Assembly: GCF_015694725.1 (NCBI RefSeq)
Contig: NZ_JADQDQ010000013.1
Span: forward strand, 1-64,000
Direction: 5' to 3'
DNA: 64,000 bases
From: Hymenobacter jeongseonensis
GTDB lineage: Bacteria; Bacteroidota; Bacteroidia; Cytophagales; Hymenobacteraceae
Position 1 is the first letter of the stretch. Every line of letters starts with the position of its first letter. This document shows, piece after piece, positions 41,460 to 52,300 of the stretch. Both the position numbers and the translations under genes were made by a program. The notes below the pieces were generated by a model. That model was not told where the DNA came from, did not search any database, and was given only the letters and a program-made list of their open reading frames with translations.

Positions 41460-41798
41460 ATGTTCACCAAACACGCGCCCAAGCTCCTCGTCCTGCTCTT
41501 GACCCTGCTCATCGGCGGCGGCATCATCGCGGCCAAATCCCCTGCCGAGCCCAAGCAGTACGACTACGTTACGGTGGTGCTCTACAACCGCACCACCTTG
41601 ACCCTCTCCTACAAAGACAGGTTCGAAGAAAAAAAGGTCGCCTTTGCCGGGGAGAAGCACGTCTACAACTTCACCCCGCTGCTGGCCCAAATCGGGGAAT
41701 TGGAAGCCCAGGGCTACGAGCTGGTCGTCGCCGACTATCAGCCCGGTTCCGAGTCCAGCCGGCAGTCGAATTACGCCCTCCTGCGCAAACCCCGCTAG
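41460..41798 (+). CDS. small exported or membrane-anchored hypothetical protein
   Basis: A 112-aa protein with an N-terminal hydrophobic segment (LLVLLLTLLIGGGIIAA) as signal or anchor, then a beta-alpha domain (YDYVTVVLYNRTTLTLSY; LLAQIGELEAQGYELVVADY) typical of small periplasmic proteins with a tight ferredoxin-like fold. It follows the integrase by 57 bp. It could be the last gene of the element or a host gene. Confidence 0.6.
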   Translation: MFTKHAPKLLVLLLTLLIGGGIIAAKSPAEPKQYDYVTVVLYNRTTLTLSYKDRFEEKKVAFAGEKHVYNFTPLLAQIGELEAQGYELVVADYQPGSESSRQSNYALLRKPR

Positions 41799-42136
41799 CA
41801 GGCCACGCCCTACGCGCCGAGTTGCTCCACGGCAAAAGGGGGGCACTTCTGTGGCAAAAAACTGTGGCACGGACGTGCCCACCGCCGCTTGAGCTGGCTT
41901 AGTCCTCGGACCCAAAACCGCCACCACAGCGCATAGAGGCCATTTGGCTAAGTCTGCCTGAGCCTGAATAAGCGCCTGGACGTCCCGTCCAGACCGCTAC
42001 CGTTTGTAAAAACACCCTGTAAGTCATGCACTTGCAGGGTGTTTTTGTTTTCGGGTAAAACATAGGTAAAACAAGTGGGATTCTTCCACAGAGTTGGCGT
42101 GAATTATTCCCCAGCTCGCCAAGGGAAAGCTTGACG
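41799..42136. other. probable right boundary of the prophage
   Basis: This 338-bp gap has no gene. It holds a GTGGCA direct repeat near 41852-41875, a small CTGGAC/GTCCAG hairpin at about 41976-41992 and a strong terminator (42008-42046). Composition changes here from phage-like to island-like. An attachment site is expected close to here, but no matching second copy was found near the left end and no tRNA was seen. Confidence 0.45.
42008..42046. terminator. strong bidirectional terminator
   Basis: A 17-bp stem (one G-T pair) from AAAAACACCCTGTAAGT to ACTTGCAGGGTGTTTTT with a 5-nt loop and T runs on both strands. It ends the integrase-side transcript from the left and the Argonaute operon from the right. 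Confidence 0.88.
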
Positions 42137-43024
42137 CTATGACGGCCCACTTGAGGGCGCGAAGTGGTACCCTAACAATTTCCTGATTGAACGCTCTGTG
42201 AGCGTAGCCACCAGCCTCCGCAGGTCAGTTAGTGAGCCGATGAGCGTGAGCACAGTCACAACGGTCAAAATAATTTTGACGATTGAGTTATCCGCGTAGC
42301 GCACGTTGAGGAACACCAATAGGAGCACCACGCCGAAAAAGGCTGCCCAGGCTATCACTGCACTAAGCCTTTTGACTCGTTCCAGAAAACGTTCAGCGAA
42401 TTGATCTGCCGTAAAACGTTGCTCTGGGTTGAGCAGCCCCTTGGCCTCAAACGCCGCCCGGATGGCGCGCATGGAGACGATAGTCAAGAACTCTGACTCA
42501 AACCAGGGAAAGGGGTGCCGCCATAGGTGCGACACCATCTTGTTCAGCCGCTCGGCATCGGGCTGGCCTTGGTCGGTCATTAATCGGAACACCACCGAAA
42601 TCTGGTGGTAATCCTCCCGAGCGTTGTGGTTGCCGGCCAAGATGTTCTCGAAGGTCTTGTTCACAAGACGCTTTTCGTTCTCGTCAACTGGGCGCAATCG
42701 AATCACCTGCCGCAGCCAGCCGTCGTCCAGTTGGAACTTGCGTACCGTGCACACGAGAGCGAAAACGAGATAGTCATTGTGCACCCACTCGGTGTCTGGT
42801 CGCAGTCGGCGGGTGCTCAGCTTTAGGTAGAGCGCCGCGGCAGTTGTACGGTCGTTGTCGCGCACGCTGGTCAGCAGGTGCTTCACGGCGCCTTCGTTAT
42901 CGGCCGGGTCTAGGGCACCCAGTGGTGGCATCGGCTGCCCGTCAAGGAAGTCGATGAAGAAGCAAACGAGCGGGGTGGCTCGTAGGGGCTTCCAGTAATC
43001 CGCTTTGGCTTCTAGAGAAACCAT
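42137..43024 (-). CDS. Argonaute-associated membrane protein (putative effector)
   Basis: A 295-aa protein: a soluble helical N-terminal region (about 1-215) and a closely spaced pair of transmembrane helices (about 219-240 and 246-265, with short VRYADNS loop), then a basic cytoplasmic tail. The start overlaps the end of the Argonaute gene by 13 bp, so both are co-translated. Inactive prokaryotic Argonautes are known to be paired with nuclease, Sir2 or membrane effectors; the membrane type is expected to depolarise or permeabilise the membrane on guide-target recognition. That role is inferred. Confidence 0.68.
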   Translation of the reverse strand: MVSLEAKADYWKPLRATPLVCFFIDFLDGQPMPPLGALDPADNEGAVKHLLTSVRDNDRTTAAALYLKLSTRRLRPDTEWVHNDYLVFALVCTVRKFQLDDGWLRQVIRLRPVDENEKRLVNKTFENILAGNHNAREDYHQISVVFRLMTDQGQPDAERLNKMVSHLWRHPFPWFESEFLTIVSMRAIRAAFEAKGLLNPEQRFTADQFAERFLERVKRLSAVIAWAAFFGVVLLLVFLNVRYADNSIVKIILTVVTVLTLIGSLTDLRRLVATLTERSIRKLLGYHFAPSSGPS

Positions 43025-45237
43025 TTCTTTTCGCGCAATTGGGAGTTGGCAATCCCCGCATTCCAGCCCGGGATGCTACGCAGGTCACTGAGCTGGCGCG
43101 TCAGTAGGTTGGCGTACAGGAGCGTCGCGGGAGTATAAATCGGCTCGAAATTGCGGAAAGACAGGCGGCTGAATTTGAACACCTGCTGCACCACGTACTG
43201 GACATCTAGGAAGGTCGACTTCTCGTGAATGCTGACCAGCACGGGCGTGGGAACGCCGTGCCGAACATTTCGCATCTCCTTATTACCCACGAGCTGAACC
43301 AAGCATTGGCGCGAGCCCAGCGGCCAGGCATACCCCCTACTCGGAACAAACGCTCCCTTACCGCTCGTCCGAGAGTCGTCGTGCAGCAGGTAGGGATGAC
43401 GTTCCGCCAACGTCACAAAGGCGAACTTGATGTCATACTGCGGGTATTCATTCACCAACTGCGCCACCACGTCAGCCTCCAAGTTCTTGATGGGCTTGAA
43501 GATGTGAAAAATCAGGCGGATGCGGTCCTGCGGGCTCCAACTATACTCGCTGGAAAGCCGGTCAAGCGCATCCTTCAAGTTGCTGAGAAGGGTGGCAAAA
43601 TACTCGTCGAAAGGTACGTGGCGCGTTCGGCTATTGGTCAGGTACTTCCCATCGGCCGCGAAGAAGGTGCTGATGCCGACAAAACGGGTTTGGGCAGCAC
43701 CGGCATACTGGCTATCACGAAGGATGGTGTGGCCAATGCCGATAACCAACTCCCGGTCCACGCTCTGGTCCACTGGAATGGTCCAAGGGGTGCCGCCCAG
43801 CTTGGCGTAGAGTTGCAGCGCGATGCCGTCGATGGTGAACGTGGGGTTCGCAGCCGTCTCCGGCTTGATAAACTGCACGACTGTGCCCTGCATGTACAAA
43901 AATGACTTTACCCGGAAGTACGGGTTATCCACATTGGGCAGGTTTCGGAAGTCCGCTGACGTCTCCATAATGGCCAAGTCGAAAGCTGCGTCCAGCTTCT
44001 GCACACCTCGGTCGATGGCCGCGAGGTAGGCGGCGGCCGAGTAATCTCCAATTTCCTCGATGATGTAGGTCATTGAGGTCAGCCGGTACTTGTTCACCAT
44101 ACCGTTGCCGAAGAAGCTGTGTTGCGGAATACCGTCTCGTAACTCGGCCAGGAACTTGGTGAAGATGCTCGCGTTTTGCCTGTGAAAGACCACGAGCACC
44201 TTGGGGGCATTGAGTGAGAAGCCCACGGACCTGCTATACGGCCCGTGCTGGTTCAGGCCTTGCGATGGGAAGAAGCTCTGACGGGTCTTGCTGATGTCAA
44301 AGATGAGGCTCGGCTCACTCAAGGAGAAGCCAGTGGGTGCGGTTACCGTGTTCCGGTCACTGATGCGAAAACCAAAAGCGTCTTGGTTACGATACTCCAG
44401 TCGCCGCAGCCACTTGCTTAAGGACTCAATCTGGCTCATGACCACATCGGGCTTGAGCTGCCGGGCCTCAAGCTCTTTGATGGTACGCATGATGGTGTCC
44501 GCACGGGGTTCCCCCACGTTCCACGCCAGAAAGGCAGTAATGTTAACGCGGGAGTTGTGGAGGTGCAGTTCGTGCAGGGGGTAATCTGCGGGGCCCTCAT
44601 TGGTCAGCACGGTGGCTACTCCGCTGATAATCCGCTGCACGGGGCCGAGCAGGGATATTTCTGGTGCAACAACCCCATCCGAGTAGTCAAGCGCCTGGAT
44701 GCCAATAACTTCGCGCCCCACTAGGTCGAAGCCCGTTTCGGCTAAGTCCTGGCAGGTCCGGTTCAGACGCCATTTGTAGCGGTGGTTGACGAGCATTCCA
44801 AAGGTCAATTGCTCCGCGTTGCTTTCATTCTGCCGGAATTGCACCTCGGTGATGCGCTTGAAAGTTAACACGTCGCGCAGTGGTTCGGGCACCACGTCGG
44901 CCGCCAAATCCAGCTCGCGGCGACGGGCAGCGAAGCGGAAGGGATAGAACTCTGGTTGCAGGTCTGGTTGGTCTCGCTTCACCGCCCGGAAGAAAAGGTG
45001 TTTAATCAGCGAGCTGACCACCTGTGGCTCCTGTTGAATGGATAACCGCGCCGTTTCTCCAATCGTAGCCGCACCCTCCTCCCCTGGTGAGATGTAGATG
45101 TAGTCGCCGCGTCGAAAAAAGGAATGCGTACTGTTGTGCTCCTGACGCAGACGCCCAAGCAGCCCGTCTTGATACGGCACGCGCTGTACGTCAAACTCCG
45201 TGAAGTCAAACTCAATTGGGTAGAAGTTGGATTTCAT
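43012..45237 (-). CDS. prokaryotic Argonaute, catalytically inactive PIWI
   Basis: A 741-aa protein with pAgo hallmarks in order: MID-like part (APKVLVVFHRQNASIFTKFL), the guide-binding stretch NPYFRVKSFLYMQGTVVQF (Lys and Gln contact the 5' phosphate), LYAKLGGTPWTI, the PIWI core from about 490, and the typical C-terminal end PGWNAG...LREKKWFL with a terminal Leu carboxylate. The first catalytic Asp position is Gly502 (VIGIGHT) and LIFHIFKP has no Asp, so the DEDX tetrad is broken: it should bind but not cut targets. It resembles long-B pAgos, which sense foreign nucleic acid and activate a partner protein. Confidence 0.85.
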   Translation of the reverse strand: MKSNFYPIEFDFTEFDVQRVPYQDGLLGRLRQEHNSTHSFFRRGDYIYISPGEEGAATIGETARLSIQQEPQVVSSLIKHLFFRAVKRDQPDLQPEFYPFRFAARRRELDLAADVVPEPLRDVLTFKRITEVQFRQNESNAEQLTFGMLVNHRYKWRLNRTCQDLAETGFDLVGREVIGIQALDYSDGVVAPEISLLGPVQRIISGVATVLTNEGPADYPLHELHLHNSRVNITAFLAWNVGEPRADTIMRTIKELEARQLKPDVVMSQIESLSKWLRRLEYRNQDAFGFRISDRNTVTAPTGFSLSEPSLIFDISKTRQSFFPSQGLNQHGPYSRSVGFSLNAPKVLVVFHRQNASIFTKFLAELRDGIPQHSFFGNGMVNKYRLTSMTYIIEEIGDYSAAAYLAAIDRGVQKLDAAFDLAIMETSADFRNLPNVDNPYFRVKSFLYMQGTVVQFIKPETAANPTFTIDGIALQLYAKLGGTPWTIPVDQSVDRELVIGIGHTILRDSQYAGAAQTRFVGISTFFAADGKYLTNSRTRHVPFDEYFATLLSNLKDALDRLSSEYSWSPQDRIRLIFHIFKPIKNLEADVVAQLVNEYPQYDIKFAFVTLAERHPYLLHDDSRTSGKGAFVPSRGYAWPLGSRQCLVQLVGNKEMRNVRHGVPTPVLVSIHEKSTFLDVQYVVQQVFKFSRLSFRNFEPIYTPATLLYANLLTRQLSDLRSIPGWNAGIANSQLREKKWFL

Positions 45238-45271
45238 AGGTCGCTTTTTTCTAGCAATTACACAACTGGCT

Positions 45272-45592
45272 TCAATATGATAAGTCAGCAGTAATTACTA
45301 GCACAGGGCCTCTTAAAATGTCATCTTCGTCCTCAGTGTCTACTAAGATTCCTGTTATCTCGGAAAAAACCTTCATAGCAGCCGGATTTGCTTCGCCTTC
45401 AGAGTCAAACACGGAATAAATCAGGTATCCATTCCCATTGGCAAGTACATCTACCAAAAAAGGTGCGCAACCCAGAATCTCTGCAGCTGATTCTGAGCTC
45501 TGAATCACCTGGCCGCTCACCTCATTTAAACAGAACTCTGCTCCCACGATAGCGACCGGAGCTTCACTTGGCTGGTAAAGTGTAGTATTCAT
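45272..45592 (-). CDS. small acidic protein upstream of the Argonaute gene
   Basis: A 106-aa protein from the ATG at 45592, with beta-rich, Asp/Glu-rich sequence (ILVDTEDEDDILRGPVLVIT). It ends 34 bp before the Argonaute start on the same strand, so it may be the first gene of the operon and a third component (accessory or inhibitor). No family recognised; independent origin is also possible. Confidence 0.5.
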   Translation of the reverse strand: MNTTLYQPSEAPVAIVGAEFCLNEVSGQVIQSSESAAEILGCAPFLVDVLANGNGYLIYSVFDSEGEANPAAMKVFSEITGILVDTEDEDDILRGPVLVITADLSY

Positions 45593-45685
45593 TCTAATGT
45601 CTTTTGCTTCCAATGTGCAAGGTAGCTTATTCGATAGGCATTGATTTTTCTCGCACAAATATCTCTTAATATGCGTTAGGCAGGT

Positions 45686-46123
45686 ATGGCCGATGTGCAT
45701 AGCAAGGATACTCGCAGCTTCAACATGTCCCGCATCAGGAGTAGGGATACAAAGCCTGAAACCATAGTTCGACAATATTTGCATCGAGAGGGTCTTAGGT
45801 TTCGCTTACATCATCCTGATTTGCCAGGCAAGCCCGATATTGTGCTGCCACGTTTTCAGACTGTAGTACTGGTGCATGGATGCTTCTGGCACGCCCACGA
45901 CGACAAACCATGTTTTCGTCTGCCATCATCCCGCACCGAATGGTGGCAGCGTAAACTTGGTTATAACAAGGCTCGAGACTGGCAGCAGCAGCGTGAGCTT
46001 ACCATGTTAGGCTGGCGTGTGATTGTAGTATGGGAATGTGAGCTAAAATCTTCCCAACGCGCTGAAACATTAAAGCATCTTATTCAGGAAATACTACACC
46101 CCCTTGACGACAGTTACGATTAA
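45686..46123 (+). CDS. vsr: very short patch repair endonuclease
   Basis: A 145-aa Vsr protein of normal size. Motifs: MSRIRSRDTKPE, PGKPDIVLPR (catalytic Asp of the PD-(D/E)XK-like core), VHGCFWHAHDD (His and Cys/Asp zinc and metal ligands) and WWQRKLGYNKARD. Vsr nicks next to T:G mismatches created by deamination of 5-methylcytosine and so protects methylated recognition sites. The matching cytosine-C5 methyltransferase is about 10 kb downstream in the same array, implying one functional unit. Confidence 0.93.
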   Translation: MADVHSKDTRSFNMSRIRSRDTKPETIVRQYLHREGLRFRLHHPDLPGKPDIVLPRFQTVVLVHGCFWHAHDDKPCFRLPSSRTEWWQRKLGYNKARDWQQQRELTMLGWRVIVVWECELKSSQRAETLKHLIQEILHPLDDSYD

Positions 46124-46209
46124 TAAAAGAAAAAAAAGAGCGATGGCATAAGTGATAGAGTTGTGTTTTTCGAGGCTACTTTGCGTCGGGCATCCATACT
46201 CTACCATGC

Positions 46210-49200
46210 ATGAATTATATCTACTGGAATAAATTAGTTGCTGATTTCCTTTTCACACCATCCCGTAAAAACCAAGAAGTTTTCCTCTATTTGACGGAAG
46301 ACGATATTGTACAAGCCTTAAAAAAAGCTGCTGCTGGTTCTGGCACACAAGAGTTGGTTCGCCGAATGGCTGAATGGGAGGAAGGGGACATACTTTCCGA
46401 TTTCTGGAAAGCACTGAGGGAAGGACCTCTATTCTGGCGCTGTCCTCCAAATCGCGCGCATCAAGACTACTGGGTGGGTGAAAATGGCCGTTCCAAGCGT
46501 CAATCCCGACCGGCTCCAACTAATCCCGCTCAATGCGCGACGTATGCACTTGCAGACTGGAGACGCGCCCCAGCATCCAGTACTAATACTAGCAGCCGCA
46601 AATTCTATCATGAGCAGGGTGCCCTAGCACAAACTACTCCGTTGCACCTGCTTTACTTGGCTTGTTTCACCATGCCATTCAGCATGGCAGATGCCACACA
46701 GCTTAATGCTGGCTTTTATGAGATTTGGCGGGCTTTCTTTCTAAGCAAGGGACTCATCTCCGGCGGCCATCATTTTCCTGACAACTCCCTCACGCAGCTC
46801 AACAGCAATTGGGCTGCAATGTGGGAGGAACTGGCACGCTGGAGTCAGGAAGAACTCGGTAGTGAGCGGGGTATATTACGTGCCAGGCAATTAGGGGGCT
46901 ACAGTTATGTTGGGTGGCCACAATCACAATGTCTGCTACCTCCCACTGCATTAAATCAACTGCCCCGGTTTTTTGCATACCATCACCTTATGCCTGGCAG
47001 CCGTATTGCAGCTGGGGAATTGCGTCAGCTTTTGCTACAGGGGCCATTGGTACTACCTGCTGCGACTCTTAGAGAGCTGCGTACCGACACTGTTCTTGGA
47101 CAAGCCCTTACCGATATTGTATCGCGCAAGCTGCAAGCATGGAGTGGAAGCACGGGGTATCGTGAGCGTAGAACAGTAATCCGCAACGGTGTTCCAAGAG
47201 TAGAGGAAATCACCCTCCGTGGCAATACATATGGTACGCTTCTGCCGTTCCTGCCAATCGACCTCGCTGAGAGCGAAATGGTCAGCTGGTCTTATCGGCT
47301 TTCTATTAGAGCTCCGCTGCCAGAGAATCTTACAATTACTGTCCCAGGTCAGCCGCCAGTAGCGGTACAACCAACTTCAGCGGAATGGTCTTGTGCTATT
47401 CCAGGTGTTTTGCCCAGTCCCATCCTTCAGGAATTTACGGATGCTCACAACGGGTGGACACTTAGTGCCAAACTCCTTCCATTGCAAGTTTTTGCACCAG
47501 GTGGACGCTATGGGTTCTATCAATATTGGGCTCCAATCCCAGCTTTGGAGCACGGTACTGAGCTATTGGTATTATGTGAAAGAGAACTCGCCAGTGGAGT
47601 CCGTCAACTCGCCCAATGCGCCAACGCTTTTCAAGACTGGTCAAATTTTGCTGGGCTTCCGGCTAATTACAGTCTGTTTTGGCTAAGTAATTTACCTGCC
47701 AATACTTATTCATTTATTGGAGCTCCGGTAGCTATTGAAACATACATCAGGGCCCAAGGAGGTCTTGACTGCGGTTTTCGTTCTTTCCTGAGAAGTTTGC
47801 CGCCGTCGTTTCGCCTAATAAACGGAGCAGTAGGGCAGCAACTCGGCTGCACACTCCTCAACATCGGCCAGACGGCCGAGTTGCTGCCAGATAACCGAGC
47901 CCCACATGACCAAAGCGGTTGGATTCTGCCTGCCGATTTACCATCAGGACAGCCATTCCGCATAACCGGAATCGGGAAAGCAGAGCTCCAAACACTGCCG
48001 TTTAAGTTACAAGAGCCTGCACTGCCTACCTCCTACCAGGTCCCATTGCGAGGTCCTCGCGGAGAGGTTGCAAGCCCCGAGGAAACATTGGTTTACAATG
48101 GCACTTGCTTGTCGGGTCACATCGGCCAGCTACACCAATTGCACCTACGAAACGGGGGAGTTCAGCCGCAGTTTGAGCCAGTCATTCCTTTTGGTCATCT
48201 TGCCCCGCCAGCTACTGCTTTCACGCAAGATAATTTTGGAGACTCACCCAATGACTTACTACTCCACTACCTGTCAAGCGTAAGCAAGCTAACCAACCAG
48301 GCCTTTGGCGAGGCTCTGCAAACCATACACGATGCACGACGTCTTTCTTGTCCTGCACCAGCCCGCTATCCCACACCCACTACTGCCGACCGACAAGCTG
48401 CATTTCGCTTGTATAGCCAACTCGGCTTTGGTGATTATGATTCTCTTGCTGGTACAATTCAGGTACTGCCCCCTGCCTTGCTGCGCCTCCCGATTGCCGG
48501 TAGTGCCGGGCGCCGAATGCTGCTCACGGGGGCCCGCACCCCACAGCTTTTACTGCAGTTGCGTTCCGCTGCCGAAGCCCATGGGGTCCTGCTGACGATT
48601 AATAGTCAATTCAATGGCGAAAGTATCTGGAATAGCCTTTCTGACCCCGAAACAACCATTAGTTCTGCTACTACTCAGGCCTTTCGTCAACTCCTGCCCA
48701 ACCGTGTAGAGCTGTTAGCCCATGGCCACCCAACGCAGGGATACGGTGATGATAAACTTAAAGGCCTGGCAGCGCAATGTGGTATCCAGTTTTGCGGCGA
48801 TATGATCTCAGCCGACCTGCTGCAATTCTCAGGAAGCCTTATTGAATATCAACAGGCGCTGGCTCCTTACACCGAGGAACTGCCCACCGACTGGAAGCAG
48901 TCATGGTTTGACCCGCAAACGCTTAAATGGTACCCTGGAGCCGGTGACCGCGCCTTTTGCTTAACCGAATATGAGTACCGGGTGTACCGGCGGCAATGCT
49001 TCCTATGGCAGGATGGTATTCCCTACGCAGTTGATAAGAGCTGGGGACGGTACCTAGTATTGCAGCAAGCTAACCAACAGGTCCTGCACTACAACCACAC
49101 CCGGCAATTGCTCAAGGTGCCAGCTGCCGCTCCCTTTCCTGAAATTCCCGCCCGCGCCGTTGCCCTTCTGAGCGGTTATGCCCCAGCCTTGGAGTGGGAC

Positions 49201-49308
49201 ACGCGTGAGAAGAGGCTTTACAACGTGTACCAAACCGGAAACACCTACACCCTACTGCATAGCCGCCTATATTCTGTCCTTGGTCAGCGGCTTCACGAAA
49301 CTCTCTAA
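46210..49308 (+). CDS. large protein of unknown fold, partner of the DUF1998 helicase (DruH-like?)
   Basis: A 1032-aa protein lying 9 bp before the DruE-like helicase gene. It is rich in Leu, Pro, Gln and aromatic residues. Its C-terminal third has LYSQLGFGDYDSLAG, VLPPALLRLP and GRRMLLTGARTPQLLLQL, which reads like a conserved core, but I do not recognise a catalytic motif. Two-gene cassettes of a roughly 1000-aa unknown protein (DruH) and a roughly 2000-aa DUF1998 helicase (DruE) define Druantia type III, and size and order match. Homology to DruH is not shown by sequence here. Confidence 0.6.
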   Translation: MNYIYWNKLVADFLFTPSRKNQEVFLYLTEDDIVQALKKAAAGSGTQELVRRMAEWEEGDILSDFWKALREGPLFWRCPPNRAHQDYWVGENGRSKRQSRPAPTNPAQCATYALADWRRAPASSTNTSSRKFYHEQGALAQTTPLHLLYLACFTMPFSMADATQLNAGFYEIWRAFFLSKGLISGGHHFPDNSLTQLNSNWAAMWEELARWSQEELGSERGILRARQLGGYSYVGWPQSQCLLPPTALNQLPRFFAYHHLMPGSRIAAGELRQLLLQGPLVLPAATLRELRTDTVLGQALTDIVSRKLQAWSGSTGYRERRTVIRNGVPRVEEITLRGNTYGTLLPFLPIDLAESEMVSWSYRLSIRAPLPENLTITVPGQPPVAVQPTSAEWSCAIPGVLPSPILQEFTDAHNGWTLSAKLLPLQVFAPGGRYGFYQYWAPIPALEHGTELLVLCERELASGVRQLAQCANAFQDWSNFAGLPANYSLFWLSNLPANTYSFIGAPVAIETYIRAQGGLDCGFRSFLRSLPPSFRLINGAVGQQLGCTLLNIGQTAELLPDNRAPHDQSGWILPADLPSGQPFRITGIGKAELQTLPFKLQEPALPTSYQVPLRGPRGEVASPEETLVYNGTCLSGHIGQLHQLHLRNGGVQPQFEPVIPFGHLAPPATAFTQDNFGDSPNDLLLHYLSSVSKLTNQAFGEALQTIHDARRLSCPAPARYPTPTTADRQAAFRLYSQLGFGDYDSLAGTIQVLPPALLRLPIAGSAGRRMLLTGARTPQLLLQLRSAAEAHGVLLTINSQFNGESIWNSLSDPETTISSATTQAFRQLLPNRVELLAHGHPTQGYGDDKLKGLAAQCGIQFCGDMISADLLQFSGSLIEYQQALAPYTEELPTDWKQSWFDPQTLKWYPGAGDRAFCLTEYEYRVYRRQCFLWQDGIPYAVDKSWGRYLVLQQANQQVLHYNHTRQLLKVPAAAPFPEIPARAVALLSGYAPALEWDTREKRLYNVYQTGNTYTLLHSRLYSVLGQRLHETL

Positions 49309-49317
49309 TCTACCAGA

Positions 49318-52300
49318 ATGAACGACCCTATTGGTTCCTTCGATACCATCCGCGACAATTTTGTTCGCTACGTTGAAACTGCCTTCCGCACCAAGTTCGA
49401 TGAGCCTGGCGAGTTTGAGGACCTGCGCAACAAGCTTCTTCATCAGGATGGTGTACTCTATCGCCAGCCTTGGGCAGAACCTTTGCCAGAATACCAAAGC
49501 AGCGGCAAAACCGTGGCCCTGCTTACAGACGCTGACTTGCCCGGCCTCTCACCTATGCAGAGTGACCTATTCCGCGGATTAATTCAGGCCGGACTAATCG
49601 ACAACCCTGCTGTCGAGCTGTACGAGCATCAAAAACAGATGCTATCTAATGCTCTGGAGCATAAGCACTGCGTCATCACTTCCGGGACGGGTTCCGGTAA
49701 AACAGAATCCTTTCTACTGCCACTGCTGGCACAGATTACAAAGGAAATTCCAACCTGGCCAGCTGCTGGCACCATGGAGCCTCCTGCCAAAAACTGGTGG
49801 TCAGGGACTAACCGTTTAACCAATGGCCAAGTAGCTGACGCAAATGGTGCTTCCACCAGCGGCCTTAAGGCTGCTGCGCAGCAGCGCGGGCACGAAAATA
49901 CTGGCCGACAGGCCGCGGTGCGGGCGCTCATCCTGTACCCAATGAACGCCTTGGTCGAAGACCAGATGACACGACTGCGCCGGGCTCTCGACTCCGACGA
50001 TGCCCGCCAGTGGTTCGATATGAATGCCCGTGGTAACCGCATTCACTTCGGTCGTTACACCGGTGCCTCTCCTGTAGCGGGGTCCCTGCGGGAGCTTGAC
50101 GCCAATGGCCGCTTAAAAATTAATGGCTACAAACTGGAGGAACTGCGTGAAGAATTAAGCCAGTACAGCCGCAACGTCGACGCTATCAATGAGTTTACTA
50201 GTCTGCCCGCCAATCAGACGCGCCGCAAAGACTTAGTATCATTTTTTCCACGGCTCGATGGAGCCGAGATGCGAAGCCGGTTTGATATGCAGGATGCTCC
50301 GCCCGACATCCTTATTACAAACTTTTCGATGCTCAGCATTATGCTGATGCGCACCCTCGACGGCCCAGTTTTTGAAAAAACACGCAACTGGCTGGCAGCA
50401 GATTCCAGCCACATTTTTCACTTGGTCATTGACGAACTGCACCTTTACCGTGGCACCGCCGGCACTGAGGTTTCTTACTTGCTGCGGCTCGTACTTGACC
50501 GCTTGGGCTTGAACCCGAACCATCCCCAGTTGCGCATCCTAGCCAGCAGTGCCTCGCTCGAAACCGAAGGAAAAGCTGGCGAATACAGCAGCCAATTTCT
50601 GGAAGACTTTTTTGGGGTCCCTCCTAAAGAGGACGGTACTTCTTCTTTTGAAATCATCAGAGGCCAGGAGATAGACGCCGCGCTTCCCAGCGAAGCATTA
50701 CTACCTCTCCCTCTCGCGCCATTTGCAAGCCTTGCCAAAGCTTCGGATGCTAATACCGAACTACCAGATGCCGACGCCGCTTTAGCGGCGGATGCACTTA
50801 ATACCTTCAGCCATTGCGCGCCTATAAGTCCTGCCCCTGCTACGGGATTAGAGGCATTAGCAACCAGCCTTTGGTCATCTGAGCTCCGTCTGCGTGAAAG
50901 ATTATACAGTGCATGTCGCGTTACTGATACAGAAACCGGACGCACCAAATTGCGGGCGGTTCCAACATTGCCAGCCGTTGGTGATAAGTTAGCTCCTGGC
51001 TTTCACTACTTGGCTGAATCACTTTTTGGTCAAGGCCATACCCAGCAGCAGTTGCATGACGCCCTAAGGGGACTTTTCATTGCTCGAGGCTCCTTTGAAG
51101 GCAAATTCCCCGCAATAGAGAAGATGGCCCGCTCTAATGCACGCAGCCTGCCGCGGTTCCGTTTCCACTTCTTTTTTCGCAACATTGATGGCCTCTGGCT
51201 TGGCTTGCCGAGCTCCGACGACATGGCACCTGATAGCGAAGGAAAACTAATTCGCAGACCCTATGGTGAGTTACTAGCTCATACCTCATTGCGTACCACT
51301 GCCGGACAACACGTTCTGGAAGGCCTGTACTGCGACCGCTGCGGCACCGTTTTTTACGGCGGAGCGCGCTTAAACTGGGACTTACCTGGCATTACCGATG
51401 GGAGCAAATTTCAAATGCTTTCTGTGAGTCCAGATATTGAGGGAATCCCCGAAAAAGCTGCGGAGACACTGGTTGAACGGCGCAGCTATGCCGATTATGC
51501 TGTGTTCTGGCCCCAAGCCGGGCAGGAGTTTGTACAACACGAGAGGGCCAGGGGAAATGGCGACTTCTGGAAGCAACCTGTGATTCGGGGGGCAACGGTA
51601 AATAGTGAATCGTATTGGCGACCTGCCCGCATTGATAGCCGGAGTGGCCGGGTAGAAACCGGCGAAAACTTTGCCCCCAGCACTGGAACCGATGGACCAG
51701 ACTGGATATACGGCCGAGTATTTCGGGTTGATGGCACACCTAGTACGGAGACAGCTCAACGCTTACGGGCAATGCCGGCAGTTTGCCCTGGCTGTGGTGC
51801 CAACCACGAATTGGGCGTATACCGCCTCAGTTCAGTGCGTGGGTTTCGGACTGGTTTCGGCCAAACAAGCCAAACTTTCGCCAAAGAGTTATTGCTACAA
51901 TTGCCCGCAGGGGCCGATACCCGCAAACTCGTTGTCTTCTCTGATAGCCGAGATGACGCTGCTCAGGTGGCCAATGGCATCGAGCGCAACCATTATGGTG
52001 ACCTTTTACGTGAACTGCTAACACAGTATTTGCAACAGCATGTGGCCACAGGGGCTGAATTGGTAACAGCAATCTCTAGTCCCTCACTAACACCAGAGGA
52101 ATTTGAAGAAATCCGAAAAAAGCAGCCCACGCTGAGCCTCAAAATTCGAACTTGGTTACGACGGGCAAAGGATATTACCAGTGGTTTCGAAGATGAGCGA
52201 GTGGAAGCTCAGGAAGCCCTACGTGAGCTTGCTCTCCTGAACCAGCGTGTTGTTTCAATTAAGAGCTTGGCGCAAGGATTGGACGTCGCGGGGCAGGCGC

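Noticed and set aside
41799-42136. attachment site with a matching copy at the left end
   Set aside because: I searched by eye for a repeat of the sequences near 41.85-42.05 kb around 0.9 kb and found none; the left end may lie outside the window.
43012-45237. PIWI-RE family protein
   Set aside because: The chain carries the classical pAgo MID/PIWI order with the Lys/Gln guide-binding stretch and terminal WFL, and no DinG-type helicase is next to it.
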